A DNA stretch of 56,559 bases from Syntrophaceae bacterium UBA2280 (GCA_002347685.1 DDWS01000060.1:1-56559), one strand, 5' to 3'. Positions 17,489 to 25,916 are shown, counted from the first letter of the stretch. Notes: generated from the letters alone by a model not told the origin. A program made the numbers and translations.

Positions 17489-17848
17489 TTACTCTTCTCC
17501 TTTGTAAATGCAGCCGGACTCCGGACTTTCCTGAACGACAATCTTACACAGCTGCGGCAGAGCGGGTTCAAGGTTCCGCCAGATCCAGCGGCAGAGATTT
17601 TCCGAAGTGGGATTTTCCAGGCCTTCAACAGCGTTTAAATTCTTATGATCCAGTCGCTCCAGGATCGGATCGAACGCGGCTTTGATGTCGGAAAAATCCA
17701 TCACCCAGCCGGTTTTCGGATCGGCCGCGCCTTTGACATGAATCTCCACACGAAAAGAGTGCCCGTGCAGTTTGGCGCATTTGTGGCCGGCGGAAACACA
17801 GGGCAGATGATGTGCCGCGTCGAATTTAAACACTTTAAATATTTCCAT
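17489..17848 (-). CDS. queD: 6-carboxytetrahydropterin synthase QueD
   Basis: 119 aa, the usual QueD/PTPS size. Zinc ligands and catalytic residues appear in FDAAHHLPCVSAGHKCAKLHGHSF, with the second part VMDFSDIKAAFDPILERLDHKNLN and the C-terminal VQESPESGC. Makes 6-carboxy-tetrahydropterin from dihydroneopterin triphosphate in queuosine (7-deazaguanine) synthesis. It follows queE by 11 bp; queC-queE-queD form one minus-strand set. Confidence 0.93.
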   Translation of the reverse strand: MEIFKVFKFDAAHHLPCVSAGHKCAKLHGHSFRVEIHVKGAADPKTGWVMDFSDIKAAFDPILERLDHKNLNAVEGLENPTSENLCRWIWRNLEPALPQLCKIVVQESPESGCIYKGEE

Positions 17849-17859
17849 TTTTTTATTCC

Positions 17860-18495
17860 TTATTGAACATGCAGGATTTTATGCAATTGCAAACCGATGC
17901 GCCAGCGCGGGTGCATCAAAACGTACGCCAGGGCTTGTGCCGCGGCGTCATCGCAGTTCGGACCGTCCATCGGCTGTAAAAAGAAGTGCCGGAAGTCCAA
18001 CAACTCATACTTGTCCGGTTCGGCGCCGGTTTGCGGATAAACCAGTTTCAGCTCATCGCCGGATGTCAGAAGCAAATCAGCCTCCGCTTTGGGACTGACA
18101 CAAATCCAATCAATGCCTCCGGGAGCTTTCAAAGTCCCGTTGGTCTCCACGGCGATTTCAAATTCCTCATCGTGCAATGCGGCGATCAACGCGTCATCGA
18201 GCTGCAAAAGCGGCTCGCCGCCGGTACAGACCACAAATGGCTTTGCCTTTGCTTCGGGTTCCGGCCACAAGGCTCGGATCTGCCCCGCCAGAATCCGGGC
18301 CGTCTCATAGCTGCCGCCGTATGTCCCGTCGGTACCCACGAAATCCGTATCGCAGAATGGACAAAGCGCCTCGGTGCGATCTTCCTCATGACCCGACCAG
18401 AGGTTGCATCCGGCAAAACGGCAGAATACGGCCGGCCGGCCGCTGTAATACCCCTCCCCCTGAATTGAATAAAAAATTTCCTTGACCCGGTACAT
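17860..18495 (-). CDS. queE: 7-carboxy-7-deazaguanine synthase QueE (radical SAM)
   Basis: 211 aa. The substrate loop FYSIQGEGYYSGRPAVFCRFAG leads to an atypical radical SAM motif C-x14-C-x2-C (GCNLW ... LCPFCDTDF), the spacing seen in QueE proteins. VCTGGEPLLQLD is the GGEP motif and VETNGTL the next conserved strand. It contracts the pterin ring to CDG. Located between queC and queD with an 11-bp gap to queD. Confidence 0.93.
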   Translation of the reverse strand: MYRVKEIFYSIQGEGYYSGRPAVFCRFAGCNLWSGHEEDRTEALCPFCDTDFVGTDGTYGGSYETARILAGQIRALWPEPEAKAKPFVVCTGGEPLLQLDDALIAALHDEEFEIAVETNGTLKAPGGIDWICVSPKAEADLLLTSGDELKLVYPQTGAEPDKYELLDFRHFFLQPMDGPNCDDAAAQALAYVLMHPRWRIGLQLHKILHVQ

Positions 18496-18530
18496 CCTTT
18501 ATCCTTTATCCTTTATCCTTATACTTTATC
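18493..18530. repeat. CTTTATC heptamer repeat
   Basis: Three to four copies of a 7-bp unit (TCCTTTA/CTTTATC) with one degenerate copy, starting at the 5' end of queE and filling the spacer to queC. Confidence 0.7.
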
Positions 18531-19228
18531 GGATCCTTAACTCCCGCCTCGTGAAATCCTTTCAGCCGAAGCAGGCAGGAATCGCACTGGCCGCAGGCCA
18601 GCCCTTCAGGCCCCGGATCGTAGCAGCTATGCGTCAGAGAATAATCAACACCAAGCCCGATCCCCTTGAGGATAATCTGCGCTTTGCTCATATCGATGAG
18701 AGGCGTGTGAATCTTTATTTTATGCCCGCCCCCGACAGAGGCTTTCGTCGCCAGATTGGCCATGCGTTCGTAAGCCTCGATATATTCCGGGCGGCAATCG
18801 GGATAACCACTGTAATCCAGGGCGTTCACACCGATAAAAATATCAAACGCGCCGACGACCTCCGCCCATGCCAGCGCGTAGGACAGAAATATCGTATTGC
18901 GAGCCGGGACATAAGTCACCGGAATATCCGTCCCCATCTCGTCTGTGCTGTGATGCTTGGGAACAGCCAAATCCGCCGTCAGAGCCGAACCTCCGATTGG
19001 ACGTAAATCAATATCCATCACCAGGTGATGAATCCCCGGATAGTTCCGGACAACGCCCGCAGCTGCGGAAAGCTCAATATCGTGGCGTTGACCATAGCGA
19101 AAGCTCAAGGCACAGAGGTCAAATCCCATGCGTCCGGCCATGGCCAGCACGGTGGCGGAATCAACACCGCCGGAAAGCAGGACAACCGCTTTCTTCTTTG
19201 TTTTTTCGACTTTTTGTATCATTGTCAT
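18506..19228 (-). CDS. queC: 7-cyano-7-deazaguanine synthase QueC
   Basis: 240 aa. PP-loop ATPase: VVLLSGGVDSATVLAMA, YGQRHDIEL, VPARNTIFLSYALAWAE, and a zinc site CYDPGPEGLACGQCDSCLLR. Converts CDG to preQ0 with ATP and ammonia, the last step before preQ0 reduction. First of the queC-queE-queD group. Its C-terminal codons run into a CTTTATC repeat that fills the short gap to queE. Confidence 0.94.
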   Translation of the reverse strand: MTMIQKVEKTKKKAVVLLSGGVDSATVLAMAGRMGFDLCALSFRYGQRHDIELSAAAGVVRNYPGIHHLVMDIDLRPIGGSALTADLAVPKHHSTDEMGTDIPVTYVPARNTIFLSYALAWAEVVGAFDIFIGVNALDYSGYPDCRPEYIEAYERMANLATKASVGGGHKIKIHTPLIDMSKAQIILKGIGLGVDYSLTHSCYDPGPEGLACGQCDSCLLRLKGFHEAGVKDPIKYKDKG

Positions 19229-19246
19229 ACTTATATAAGGTTAAAT

Positions 19247-20035
19247 TTACCGCGCGGACTGTTTTGCGGCGGCGCTTGCAATGCCAAACAGCTTTCGGGT
19301 ATTGCAAGATGTGACGTGCGCCACCTCTTCCCAGGGGATCCCTTTGATTTCGGCCACTTTCCCGGCCGTATGGATAATATAAGAAGGTTCGTTTCTCTTC
19401 CCGCGGTGGGGTTCAGGCGTCAGATAAGGACAGTCTGTTTCCAAAAGCATTGAATCCAGCGGCGCCTGCCGGACAACATCCTGCAAGGTTTTTGACTTAT
19501 CATAAGTGACCACACCGGGCACGGAAATATAAAAGCCCAGATCGATGCATTGCCTGGCCATGGCCCAGTCGCCGGAAAAGCAATGGAACACACCGCAGCG
19601 GACACCGGAGGCCTTCACCATGGCGAGTGTATCTTCATGCGCATCGCGGTCGTGAATGATCACCGGCAGTTTCAGTTCGGCGGCCAGCGCCAATTGTTTG
19701 CCGAACATTTCCTTCTGGGTTTCCCTGGGCGAGAGATTGCGGAAATAATCCAGGCCGATTTCGCCATAGGCGACCACTTTCGGATCACGGGCTAAATCTT
19801 TGAGATCATCAAATGTTTTGTCTCCCGCCCGGGCCACATCATGGGGATGAACCCCGACGGTCGCATAAATATTCTCATATTGTCGGGCGATGGAAAGAGC
19901 CTTGCGGCTCAAGGCAAGATTGGTTCCCACTGTCACAATATGATCAACACCCGCCTTACCGGCACGTTCGATCACCGCCCGGCGATCGGATTCGAATTCC
20001 TTCATCTCCAAATGGGCGTGAGAATCGATGAGCAT
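19247..20035 (-). CDS. TatD-family metal-dependent hydrolase/DNase
   Basis: 262 aa. TatD signature: MLIDSHAHLEM (metal HxH), VGVHPHD, YGEIGLDYFR, PVIIHDRDAHEDT, GVFHCFSGD and the late LLETDCPYLTPEPHRGKRNEP. A TIM-barrel nuclease (YcfH/TatD type) that processes DNA or RNA ends and may act in quality control. 18 bp upstream of queC; a six-base gap separates it from the preceding small gene. Confidence 0.94.
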   Translation of the reverse strand: MLIDSHAHLEMKEFESDRRAVIERAGKAGVDHIVTVGTNLALSRKALSIARQYENIYATVGVHPHDVARAGDKTFDDLKDLARDPKVVAYGEIGLDYFRNLSPRETQKEMFGKQLALAAELKLPVIIHDRDAHEDTLAMVKASGVRCGVFHCFSGDWAMARQCIDLGFYISVPGVVTYDKSKTLQDVVRQAPLDSMLLETDCPYLTPEPHRGKRNEPSYIIHTAGKVAEIKGIPWEEVAHVTSCNTRKLFGIASAAAKQSAR

Positions 20036-20041
20036 ACAGGA

Positions 20042-20209
20042 CTATTTCTCGTTGATTTGAACAGTTACTTCTTCAGCATTTTCCGAAACGTCGGGAAGCT
20101 TTTTCAACATCCCGTACAAATCCTTCTCATTTAATTCCCCTGCCAGCAGCTTGCGGTTGATAATGCGCCGATCGCCATTGACAATATCCGTGTTCGTTTT
20201 TCTGGACAT
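20042..20209 (-). CDS. Small conserved hypothetical protein
   Basis: 55 aa, very polar (MSRKTNTDIVNGDRR ... LLAGELNEKDLYGMLKKL), no membrane segment. Start 20209 is supported by AGGAGG eight bases upstream. It lies six bases before tatD and is probably co-transcribed. I do not recognise a family with known function. Confidence 0.7.
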   Translation of the reverse strand: MSRKTNTDIVNGDRRIINRKLLAGELNEKDLYGMLKKLPDVSENAEEVTVQINEK

Positions 20210-20267
20210 CAAAAGCCTCCTGTTGATAAAAAATAATGGGGTTATCGCCAAACCGTAGCGGCGTCGT

Positions 20268-20273
20268 ATTATA
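20268..20273 (-). promoter_or_regulatory. -10 box upstream of the small protein/tatD genes
   Basis: Perfect TATAAT on the minus strand 59 bp before the small gene. A TTGGGG -35 at 19-bp spacing is possible but poor. Confidence 0.4.
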
Positions 20274-20283
20274 TTTTAATAAC

Positions 20284-20420
20284 TTAATCAAGCCCCAACA
20301 ATGCCCCCTGCGTACCCTGCTGCATCCGGGAGACCTGCGCGCCTTCGAGTCCCTGAGCGGATAAGCAAACAATATCAAGAACTTGCTTATTCTGGGGCGC
20401 TCTCTTCGTCTCAGAATTTA
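20284..20420. other. GC-rich, self-complementary spacer; possible structured RNA
   Basis: Between two divergent promoters. Ends pair (AGCCCC near 20291 with GGGGCGCT near 20396) and an inner hairpin ATAAGCAA/TTGCTTAT is present. No ribosome site or protein. The strand is not decidable by eye. Confidence 0.35.
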
Positions 20421-20422
20421 AG

Positions 20423-20451
20423 TTGACCTGGCTTTGATCCGTATATATATA
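20423..20451 (+). promoter_or_regulatory. Sigma70-type promoter of the TPR gene
   Basis: TTGACC (20423-20428), 17-bp spacer, TATATA (20446-20451). It argues that translation of the TPR protein starts at 20497 and not at an earlier in-frame ATG. Confidence 0.65.
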
Positions 20452-20496
20452 AGGATGACCGATTCCATAAAAAAGCTTTACGGTGGACTCACAACG

Positions 20497-21237
20497 ATGG
20501 AAATCGAAGTTGCAAAAAAAGGCGGCGCCGTTGAGACGATGCGCAAGCTCGATCAAAGCAGAAAACACTTAAGGGATGGCAATCTGTTTTCCGCCCTCGT
20601 CGCGCTGCGGGAAACACTCGAACTCTTTATCGGACTGCGGGATATTCTCCCGAACGACACCAACCGGCTTACAAACGCCATCAACGACTTTCAGCAAAAA
20701 ATCGCCCTATCCCGTGAATTTCAAGATTTATACGGCCGTGTTCATTTCCGCGATAATGATTTTTCAACATCCCTCGACTTTCTGGGCCAGCTCATCAGCA
20801 TCAAAGAGGATGAAATCGCCGATATGCTTCAAAATGACGACTTTCATACCACCCTCATCCTGAATAAACTGGATTCAGAAGATCAGAAAACCGCACGGCT
20901 GATGGTCTCGCTGGTGGAGCGGGGTGAACAGGCGGCAATCAAAACGCTGGTGCAGGAAAACGACGATCTGGCTTCGCTGGTCATGGCCTATTATAATGAT
21001 ACTGGCATTGGACTGAGGGCTTCGGGCAACTTCGAAAAAGCCTCGACGGAATACAAGAAGGCTTTGACCATCTCGCCTATGGACGAACACCTCTATTACA
21101 ATCTGGCACGCGCTTATATTGAAGCCGGTTTAAAAAAGGATGCCGAAACAGCGGTGGGACAGGCGTTGTTTCTCAACCCTGATTTTCATGAAGGACGCAA
21201 ACTCCAACGCTATATCGCCAACTGGACAAAAGACTGA
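20497..21237 (+). CDS. TPR-repeat protein
   Basis: 246 aa from the ATG at 20497. Helical throughout; a clear TPR pair near the C-terminus (GLRASGNFEKASTEYKKAL, then LYYNLARAYIEAGLKKDAE). The N-terminal part has a long helical segment without a named domain. An open frame continues upstream, but a good promoter overlaps those codons, so the later start is preferred. No signal peptide, so cytosolic. It probably mediates protein contacts; partners unknown. Confidence 0.75.
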   Translation: MEIEVAKKGGAVETMRKLDQSRKHLRDGNLFSALVALRETLELFIGLRDILPNDTNRLTNAINDFQQKIALSREFQDLYGRVHFRDNDFSTSLDFLGQLISIKEDEIADMLQNDDFHTTLILNKLDSEDQKTARLMVSLVERGEQAAIKTLVQENDDLASLVMAYYNDTGIGLRASGNFEKASTEYKKALTISPMDEHLYYNLARAYIEAGLKKDAETAVGQALFLNPDFHEGRKLQRYIANWTKD

Positions 21238-21254
21238 CGCCACAACAAAAAAGG

Positions 21255-22082
21255 CTACTTCTTCAGACGCGGATCAGAGGCGTCGCGAATGCCCTCGCCC
21301 AAAAGATTATAACCCACCACGGTAATCAATATCGCCAAACCCGGATATAACGACAGCCACCAGGCGATGTCGATGTTATCCTTACCCGCCGTCAGAATGT
21401 TTCCCCAACTCGGCGTCGGCGGCTGCACACCGATCCCGAGAAAGCTCAGCGCGGATTCCGTCAGGATCGCGCCCGCGATGCCGAGTGTCGCCGCAACCAG
21501 AATGGATGCCATCGCATTGGGCAGGATATGCAGGAATATAATCCGACCGTCACCCGCGCCGATCGCCCTGGCCGCCCGGACGAAATCCCGTTCACGAAGC
21601 GATATGAAATCGGCTCGCACCAGGCGCGTCACCCCCATCCAGCCGGTCAACCCGATGACAATCATAATGTTCCAGATCGACGGCTCCAGAAAGGCGATCA
21701 CCGCCAGAATCAGAAAGAAGGTTGGGAAACAGAGCATGACATCGACAAAGCGCATGATTCCCGCATCGATCCAGCCGCCGTAATAGCCGGCGACGGCACC
21801 CAGAATGGTCCCGATCAGAATCGCCAGGCCCGTGGCGACAAAACCGACTTTCAGCGAAATACGAGCGCCCCAGATCATCCTCGACAGCACGTCGCGGCCC
21901 AGCTGATCTGTACCAAACCAGTGTTCCCACGACGGCGATGCCAGAACATTTTTCAGATCAATCGCACCGGGATCGTAAGGCGCGATGAGCGGCGCAAGAA
22001 GCGACACGGCAAACAGCAGGATTACAATCCCGCTGCCCGCGAGCGCCAGCTTGTTTTTATAAAACATTTCCCAAAATCCCAT
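21255..22082 (-). CDS. Oligopeptide-type ABC transporter permease (OppC/DppC)
   Basis: 275 aa with about six membrane segments. The N-terminal FYKNKLALAGSGIVILL, WFGTDQLGRDVLSRMIWGAR and the inner-membrane EAA loop (RAARAIGAGDGRIIFLHILPN) are typical OppC. The C-terminal ALSFLGIGVQPPTPSWG is a family hallmark. Imports peptides, nickel or other small substrates together with OppB and two ATPases, which are missing here. Start 22082 is chosen over a longer frame that overlaps the oppB end. Confidence 0.92.
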   Translation of the reverse strand: MGFWEMFYKNKLALAGSGIVILLFAVSLLAPLIAPYDPGAIDLKNVLASPSWEHWFGTDQLGRDVLSRMIWGARISLKVGFVATGLAILIGTILGAVAGYYGGWIDAGIMRFVDVMLCFPTFFLILAVIAFLEPSIWNIMIVIGLTGWMGVTRLVRADFISLRERDFVRAARAIGAGDGRIIFLHILPNAMASILVAATLGIAGAILTESALSFLGIGVQPPTPSWGNILTAGKDNIDIAWWLSLYPGLAILITVVGYNLLGEGIRDASDPRLKK

Positions 22083-22092
22083 ACAATCCCCG

Positions 22093-23067
22093 TCACGATA
22101 CGCGAATGCGCGGGTCGGCCACCGCGTAGGACACATCCGCAATCAGATTGCCCGCCAGCGTCAGAATTGCGCCGATGAGCAAAATCCCCATCACCGTCGG
22201 ATAATCCCGCGCCATCACCGACATATAGAATAACTGCCCCATACCGGGAATCGCGAAGATCGTCTCAAAAATGACGCTGCCCCCGATCAGCCCGGGAATG
22301 GAGAGGCCCAGAATGGTGATCGCAGGCAGCAGCGCGTTTCTGAGCGCGTGCTTGTAAATCACCTGTCTTTCGCTCAATCCCTTGGCGCGCGCCGTCAAGA
22401 TATAGTCCTGCCGGATCACCTCCAGCATGTTGGCCCGCATGTAGCGGGACAGTCCCGCCAGACCGCCAAACGCGGAAATGAACACCGGCAAAATGAGATG
22501 GGAGGCCAGATCGAGAAGCTGTCTGCCTGCGCTCAGATACTCATAGTTGAGAGACCGCAAGCCGGAAATCGGCAGCCAGCCCAGATGAATGCCGAAAAAA
22601 ATCATCAAAAGCAGCGCCAGCCAGAAGGTCGGCACGGCAAACCCGATAAAAACCAGCACCGCCGTCGCTTTATCAAACCAGGAATCCTGATACACGGCGG
22701 ACAGCACGCCTATCGGCACGGCCACAACGATAATGATCAAAAGAGAAAGAAAATTGATGGTAATGGTGATGGGGAGGCGTTCCATGATTTTGTCGGCAAC
22801 CGGCCGGTGATCGGACGAGAAGGAAGTTCCCAAATCGCCCCGGCTGATTTTCTTGAGCCATGACCAGTACTGAATATGAATCGGCTGGTCCAGTTCATAG
22901 AGACTCATCATCCGTTCTTTCATTTCCGCCGACGCTTTCGGATTCATCTGTGTTTGAAGATCCGTCGGAGATCCGGGCGCCAGGCGCATCACGAAAAAAC
23001 AGATCAGTGTGATGCCGAGCAAAAGCGGAATCATAAATATAATTCGTTTGAAAATATAATGCAGCAT
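22093..23067 (-). CDS. Oligopeptide-type ABC transporter permease (OppB/DppB)
   Basis: 324 aa. OppB features: N-terminal HYIFKRIIFMIPLLLGITL, RLAPGSPTD, GDLGTSFSSDHRPVADKI, and the EAA loop ILTARAKGLSERQVIYKHALRNALLP followed by FAIPGMGQL. Forms the transmembrane pore with the OppC partner 10 bp downstream. No substrate-binding protein or ATPase gene lies on either side within the window. Confidence 0.93.
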   Translation of the reverse strand: MLHYIFKRIIFMIPLLLGITLICFFVMRLAPGSPTDLQTQMNPKASAEMKERMMSLYELDQPIHIQYWSWLKKISRGDLGTSFSSDHRPVADKIMERLPITITINFLSLLIIIVVAVPIGVLSAVYQDSWFDKATAVLVFIGFAVPTFWLALLLMIFFGIHLGWLPISGLRSLNYEYLSAGRQLLDLASHLILPVFISAFGGLAGLSRYMRANMLEVIRQDYILTARAKGLSERQVIYKHALRNALLPAITILGLSIPGLIGGSVIFETIFAIPGMGQLFYMSVMARDYPTVMGILLIGAILTLAGNLIADVSYAVADPRIRVS

Positions 23068-23088
23068 CCGATTCTCCGCAAAAACGGG

Positions 23089-23883
23089 CTATACAATGCC
23101 ATCCAGCAACGACAATTTTTGAATCCGGTCAATCGATTCCCACAAGTGTTCCGGGCGATGCGCCTCCAGCGTAACCGTCGGCTTGACGGAAATCGCCCTC
23201 AGAGATGCAAATAACCTCTCGAAGGGAAATGTGGCCGCGCCGACCGGCAGATGCTCGTCAAACCTGCCGAAATTATCGTGCAGGTGCAAATGTCCGATAT
23301 AGGATCCCATCTCGTTTAACCATGTTTCCAGCGGCGCGCGCGAAAACACATTGAAATGTCCCGTATCAAAGCAAAAGCAGACATGGTCCGATGAAAGTCT
23401 TTCAAAAAGACGGCGCAGAATGGCCGGTTCCTTTTCATAGACATTTTCCAGTGCGATGACCGTATCGGTGTTTTTGACGAAATCAATCAACGCCGAGAAG
23501 GTTTTCACACTTTGCGTAAGCCACAAATCATCGCAGTTCACATAATAACGGTCGTCGTAACAGGGATGACAAACGATTTTAAGCGGCCTGAACAGGGGGA
23601 TCAGATCAAACACCTGCCGAATGCGGTCCTGGCTGACCTGACGGATTGAGCCGTCGAGCGCGCCGGGACGCAGATCCATAAACGGCGCGTGAAATGTAAT
23701 TTTTAACCCCGCATCCGACAGCCTCCGGGAAATCTCAACACATCTGTTTTTATCCAACGTGTCTAAAACAACATGGTTGAAATAAATCTCCGGGTTAATT
23801 TTTTTCTCAATCAACAGATCCATATATTGCGAAAGCAGATGGTAGGGCATGTGCGCATGAATGGTTCTTAAAATATCGTGCAT
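23089..23883 (-). CDS. TIM-barrel sugar phosphate isomerase/epimerase-like protein
   Basis: About 264 aa of the xylose isomerase-like/AP endonuclease 2 fold. Metal-site type motifs: KITFHAPFMDL, KIVCHPCYDD, VIALENVYE (Glu), CFDTGHFNV (Asp, His), HLHLHDNFGRFDEH and a terminal VTLEAHRP. The start at 23883 has AAGGA seven bases upstream; an ATG 15 codons earlier has none. It precedes oppB by 21 bp, so the sugar-like substrate may be linked to the transporter, though that is inference. The reaction is unknown. Confidence 0.82.
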   Translation of the reverse strand: MHDILRTIHAHMPYHLLSQYMDLLIEKKINPEIYFNHVVLDTLDKNRCVEISRRLSDAGLKITFHAPFMDLRPGALDGSIRQVSQDRIRQVFDLIPLFRPLKIVCHPCYDDRYYVNCDDLWLTQSVKTFSALIDFVKNTDTVIALENVYEKEPAILRRLFERLSSDHVCFCFDTGHFNVFSRAPLETWLNEMGSYIGHLHLHDNFGRFDEHLPVGAATFPFERLFASLRAISVKPTVTLEAHRPEHLWESIDRIQKLSLLDGIV

Positions 23884-24025
23884 GTCAATGTCCTTGCTCA
23901 AGTGGAATAAGATTCGTTGATTTACCATAGCCGTTTTTTTTTCACAACACCAATGAAGATGGCGGAATCATGGATACACCTTTAAAAAATGCCGTATTGT
24001 CAACTTCCCTCATTTGTGACATATA

Positions 24026-24113
24026 AGATAGGCAATAGGCAATAGGCAATAGGCAATAGGCTATAGGCTGTAGGCTGTAGGCTGTAGGCTGTAGGCTGTT
24101 AGGCTGTTAGGCC
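24026..24113. repeat. Heptanucleotide tandem repeat (ATAGGCA/GTAGGCT)
   Basis: About four ATAGGCA units followed by ATAGGCT, four GTAGGCT units and two 8-bp GTTAGGCT variants. It fills the gap between a divergent gene and rsfS and ends at the first in-frame ATG of rsfS. Confidence 0.9.
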
Positions 24114-24138
24114 TATGAACTTTTTTAAGGAGAACATT

Positions 24139-24534
24139 TTGGCAGTTAAGAAGAATGAGTCCGCGCAGCGTCTGCTCTCATGCATCAACGCCGTGCTGCA
24201 GAAGAAAGCGACAGACATCGTTGTTTTGAATGTGAAAGAAGTATCCTCCTTCACGGATTACCTGCTGATCTGTTCCGGCGCAACGGACCGCCAGGTACAG
24301 GCCGTCGCGGCGGCGATTCAGGAGTATTTGAAGAAAGAAGGCATCCGCCCGCTGGGCGTGGAGGGGGAAGCGAACGCCGAATGGATCCTGCTGGATTATG
24401 ATGATGTCGTGATCTCCGTCTTCCAGGAACCCATCCGCTCATTTTATGGACTGGAAAACCTCTGGGACGCGCCCCGGATGAACGTGGATGAAAACGCGGC
24501 CCAGGTAAAGAAATTGACCAAGGATATGGCTTGA
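24139..24534 (+). CDS. rsfS: Ribosome silencing factor RsfS
   Basis: 131 aa from a TTG at 24139, which has AAGGAG six bases upstream; an ATG at 24115 sits against the repeat and has no ribosome site. RsfS/Iojap pattern: KATDIVVLNVKEVSSFTDYL, CSGATDRQVQAVAAAI, EGEANAEWILLDYDDVVISVF and IRSFYGLENLWDAP. Binds L14 of the 50S subunit and blocks subunit joining in starvation. Overlaps the comF-like gene by 4 bp. Confidence 0.93.
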   Translation: MAVKKNESAQRLLSCINAVLQKKATDIVVLNVKEVSSFTDYLLICSGATDRQVQAVAAAIQEYLKKEGIRPLGVEGEANAEWILLDYDDVVISVFQEPIRSFYGLENLWDAPRMNVDENAAQVKKLTKDMA

Positions 24535-25268
24535 GCCTGCGCGATCTTTTTTTAAACATCACATACGCGCTCTTCCCGCCGGCGTGTCTATTGTGCAACA
24601 GCATGATTCAATCACGGACCAAAGAAGTGTTTTGCCCGGGCTGCCGCGAACGACTCGTGTTCATCGGAGGCCATATTTGCCCGAGTTGCGGCAGGAATTT
24701 TCCGGATTCACCATCCACCGGCCATGTATGTGGGCACTGCATTGAAAAACCACCCTGTTTTTCGATGGCCCGCGCCGCGCTCAGCTATGAATCATTGATC
24801 CTGGAAGCCATTCACCGGTTCAAGTACGGCCGAAATCCCGTCTTTGGCGCCGCACTCGCCTCTTTTTTGTCTACCGTGGAATTTCCCGATGTGGACTGGA
24901 AGACCTACGACCTGATCATCCCCGTGCCTTTGCATATCCGGAAACTGCGGCAAAGAGGCTTTAATCAATCACTGATCCTGGCGCGGGGCCTGTCCAAAAC
25001 ACACCGGATCCCTGTTAATTTTTCCTTGCTAAAAAGGCGTAAATTGACTTTAACGCAAACAGGGCTCGATAAAAAGCAAAGAGAAAAAAACGTTAAAAAC
25101 GCTTTTATTGTCCGGCAGCAAGACAGGATCGAGGGTAAAAATATTATCCTGGTAGACGATGTTTACACCACAGGCGCCACAACCAATGAATGCGCCAGAA
25201 TGCTGATCCGGGCCGGCGCCGGACGTGTGGCCGTCATTGTGCTCGCCTCAGTTCCCGTCGTCCACTGA
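24531..25268 (+). CDS. ComF-family phosphoribosyltransferase-like protein
   Basis: 245 aa. N-terminal zinc-type CxxC pairs (ACLLCN, CPGC, CPSCG, CGHC) lead into a type I PRTase domain with the PRPP loop IILVDDVYTTGATTNEC and the IPVPLHIRKLRQRGFNQS strand. ComF homologues help DNA uptake in competent bacteria; elsewhere (GntX/YhgH) the role is unclear. Start is a TTG overlapping the rsfS stop, with AAGGA upstream. Confidence 0.92.
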   Translation: MSLRDLFLNITYALFPPACLLCNSMIQSRTKEVFCPGCRERLVFIGGHICPSCGRNFPDSPSTGHVCGHCIEKPPCFSMARAALSYESLILEAIHRFKYGRNPVFGAALASFLSTVEFPDVDWKTYDLIIPVPLHIRKLRQRGFNQSLILARGLSKTHRIPVNFSLLKRRKLTLTQTGLDKKQREKNVKNAFIVRQQDRIEGKNIILVDDVYTTGATTNECARMLIRAGAGRVAVIVLASVPVVH

Positions 25269-25307
25269 TACCTGCCGGAACATCAAGACAAGAAATGGTT
25301 TGAGGAA

Positions 25308-25802
25308 ATGATGATGAATAAAATGATGGATCTAGAAACCCTGAAAAAAAACATAGACATGCTGCGTGAAAACGGGAAAATCATCGCCTTTACCAACGGC
25401 TGTTTTGATATTCTGCATGTCGGACATGTCCGGTATCTAAAGGAAGCGCGCAACACGGCAGATGTCCTGGTCCTTGCGCTCAACAGTGACGCCTCCGTCC
25501 GGGAGATTAAGGGCGAAAAAAGGCCGCTGGTCGGCGAAGATGAACGGGCAGAAGTGCTCGCGGCGCTGGAGTGCGTTGATTTTATAACGATATTTTCCGA
25601 ACCGACGCCTCTTGCGCTGATCAATTTGATCAAACCTGATATTTTAATCAAAGGCGGCGATTGGCCGGAGGAGAAAATCGTGGGCCGCGATGAAGTTCGG
25701 AAATGGGGCGGCCGGGTCGTCGTCATTGCTGAAGTAAAAGGAAAATCAACAACGAATATCGTTGATAAAATCATTGAAGTCTACGGCTTCGCCGGCGGAT
25801 GA
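25308..25802 (+). CDS. rfaE2: D-glycero-beta-D-manno-heptose 1-phosphate adenylyltransferase (RfaE domain II)
   Basis: 164 aa nucleotidyltransferase: FTNGCFDILHVGHVRYLKEA (HxGH), LNSDASVREIKGEKRP, and a C-terminal VKGKSTTNIVDKI (ISTT-type motif). It makes ADP-heptose for LPS inner core. Only the adenylyltransferase half of HldE is present; the kinase half must be encoded elsewhere. Start may be any of three ATGs 25308-25314, after a GAGG box. Confidence 0.92.
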   Translation: MMMNKMMDLETLKKNIDMLRENGKIIAFTNGCFDILHVGHVRYLKEARNTADVLVLALNSDASVREIKGEKRPLVGEDERAEVLAALECVDFITIFSEPTPLALINLIKPDILIKGGDWPEEKIVGRDEVRKWGGRVVVIAEVKGKSTTNIVDKIIEVYGFAGG

Positions 25803-25916
25803 TGAAAAATGAAGGGTGGATCGGCACTCCACCGGTGTTTTTTTCCTTTACAAACCCTTTGCCATTAGGTATGTAGGCCGACGATCTCAACAATACATCG
25901 ATAAGGAGTGGCGGCA

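Noticed and set aside
20290..20400. SRP RNA (minus strand) or 6S RNA (plus strand)
   Set aside because: The minus strand has CAGGTC...GCAGC words like SRP domain IV, but the GGAA tetraloop and the conserved A residues are missing. The plus strand has a 6S-like AGTCCCTGAGC word, but no room remains for the 3' half before the TPR promoter.
24026..24113. CRISPR-like array
   Set aside because: Units are 7-8 bp without spacers; simple tandem repeat.
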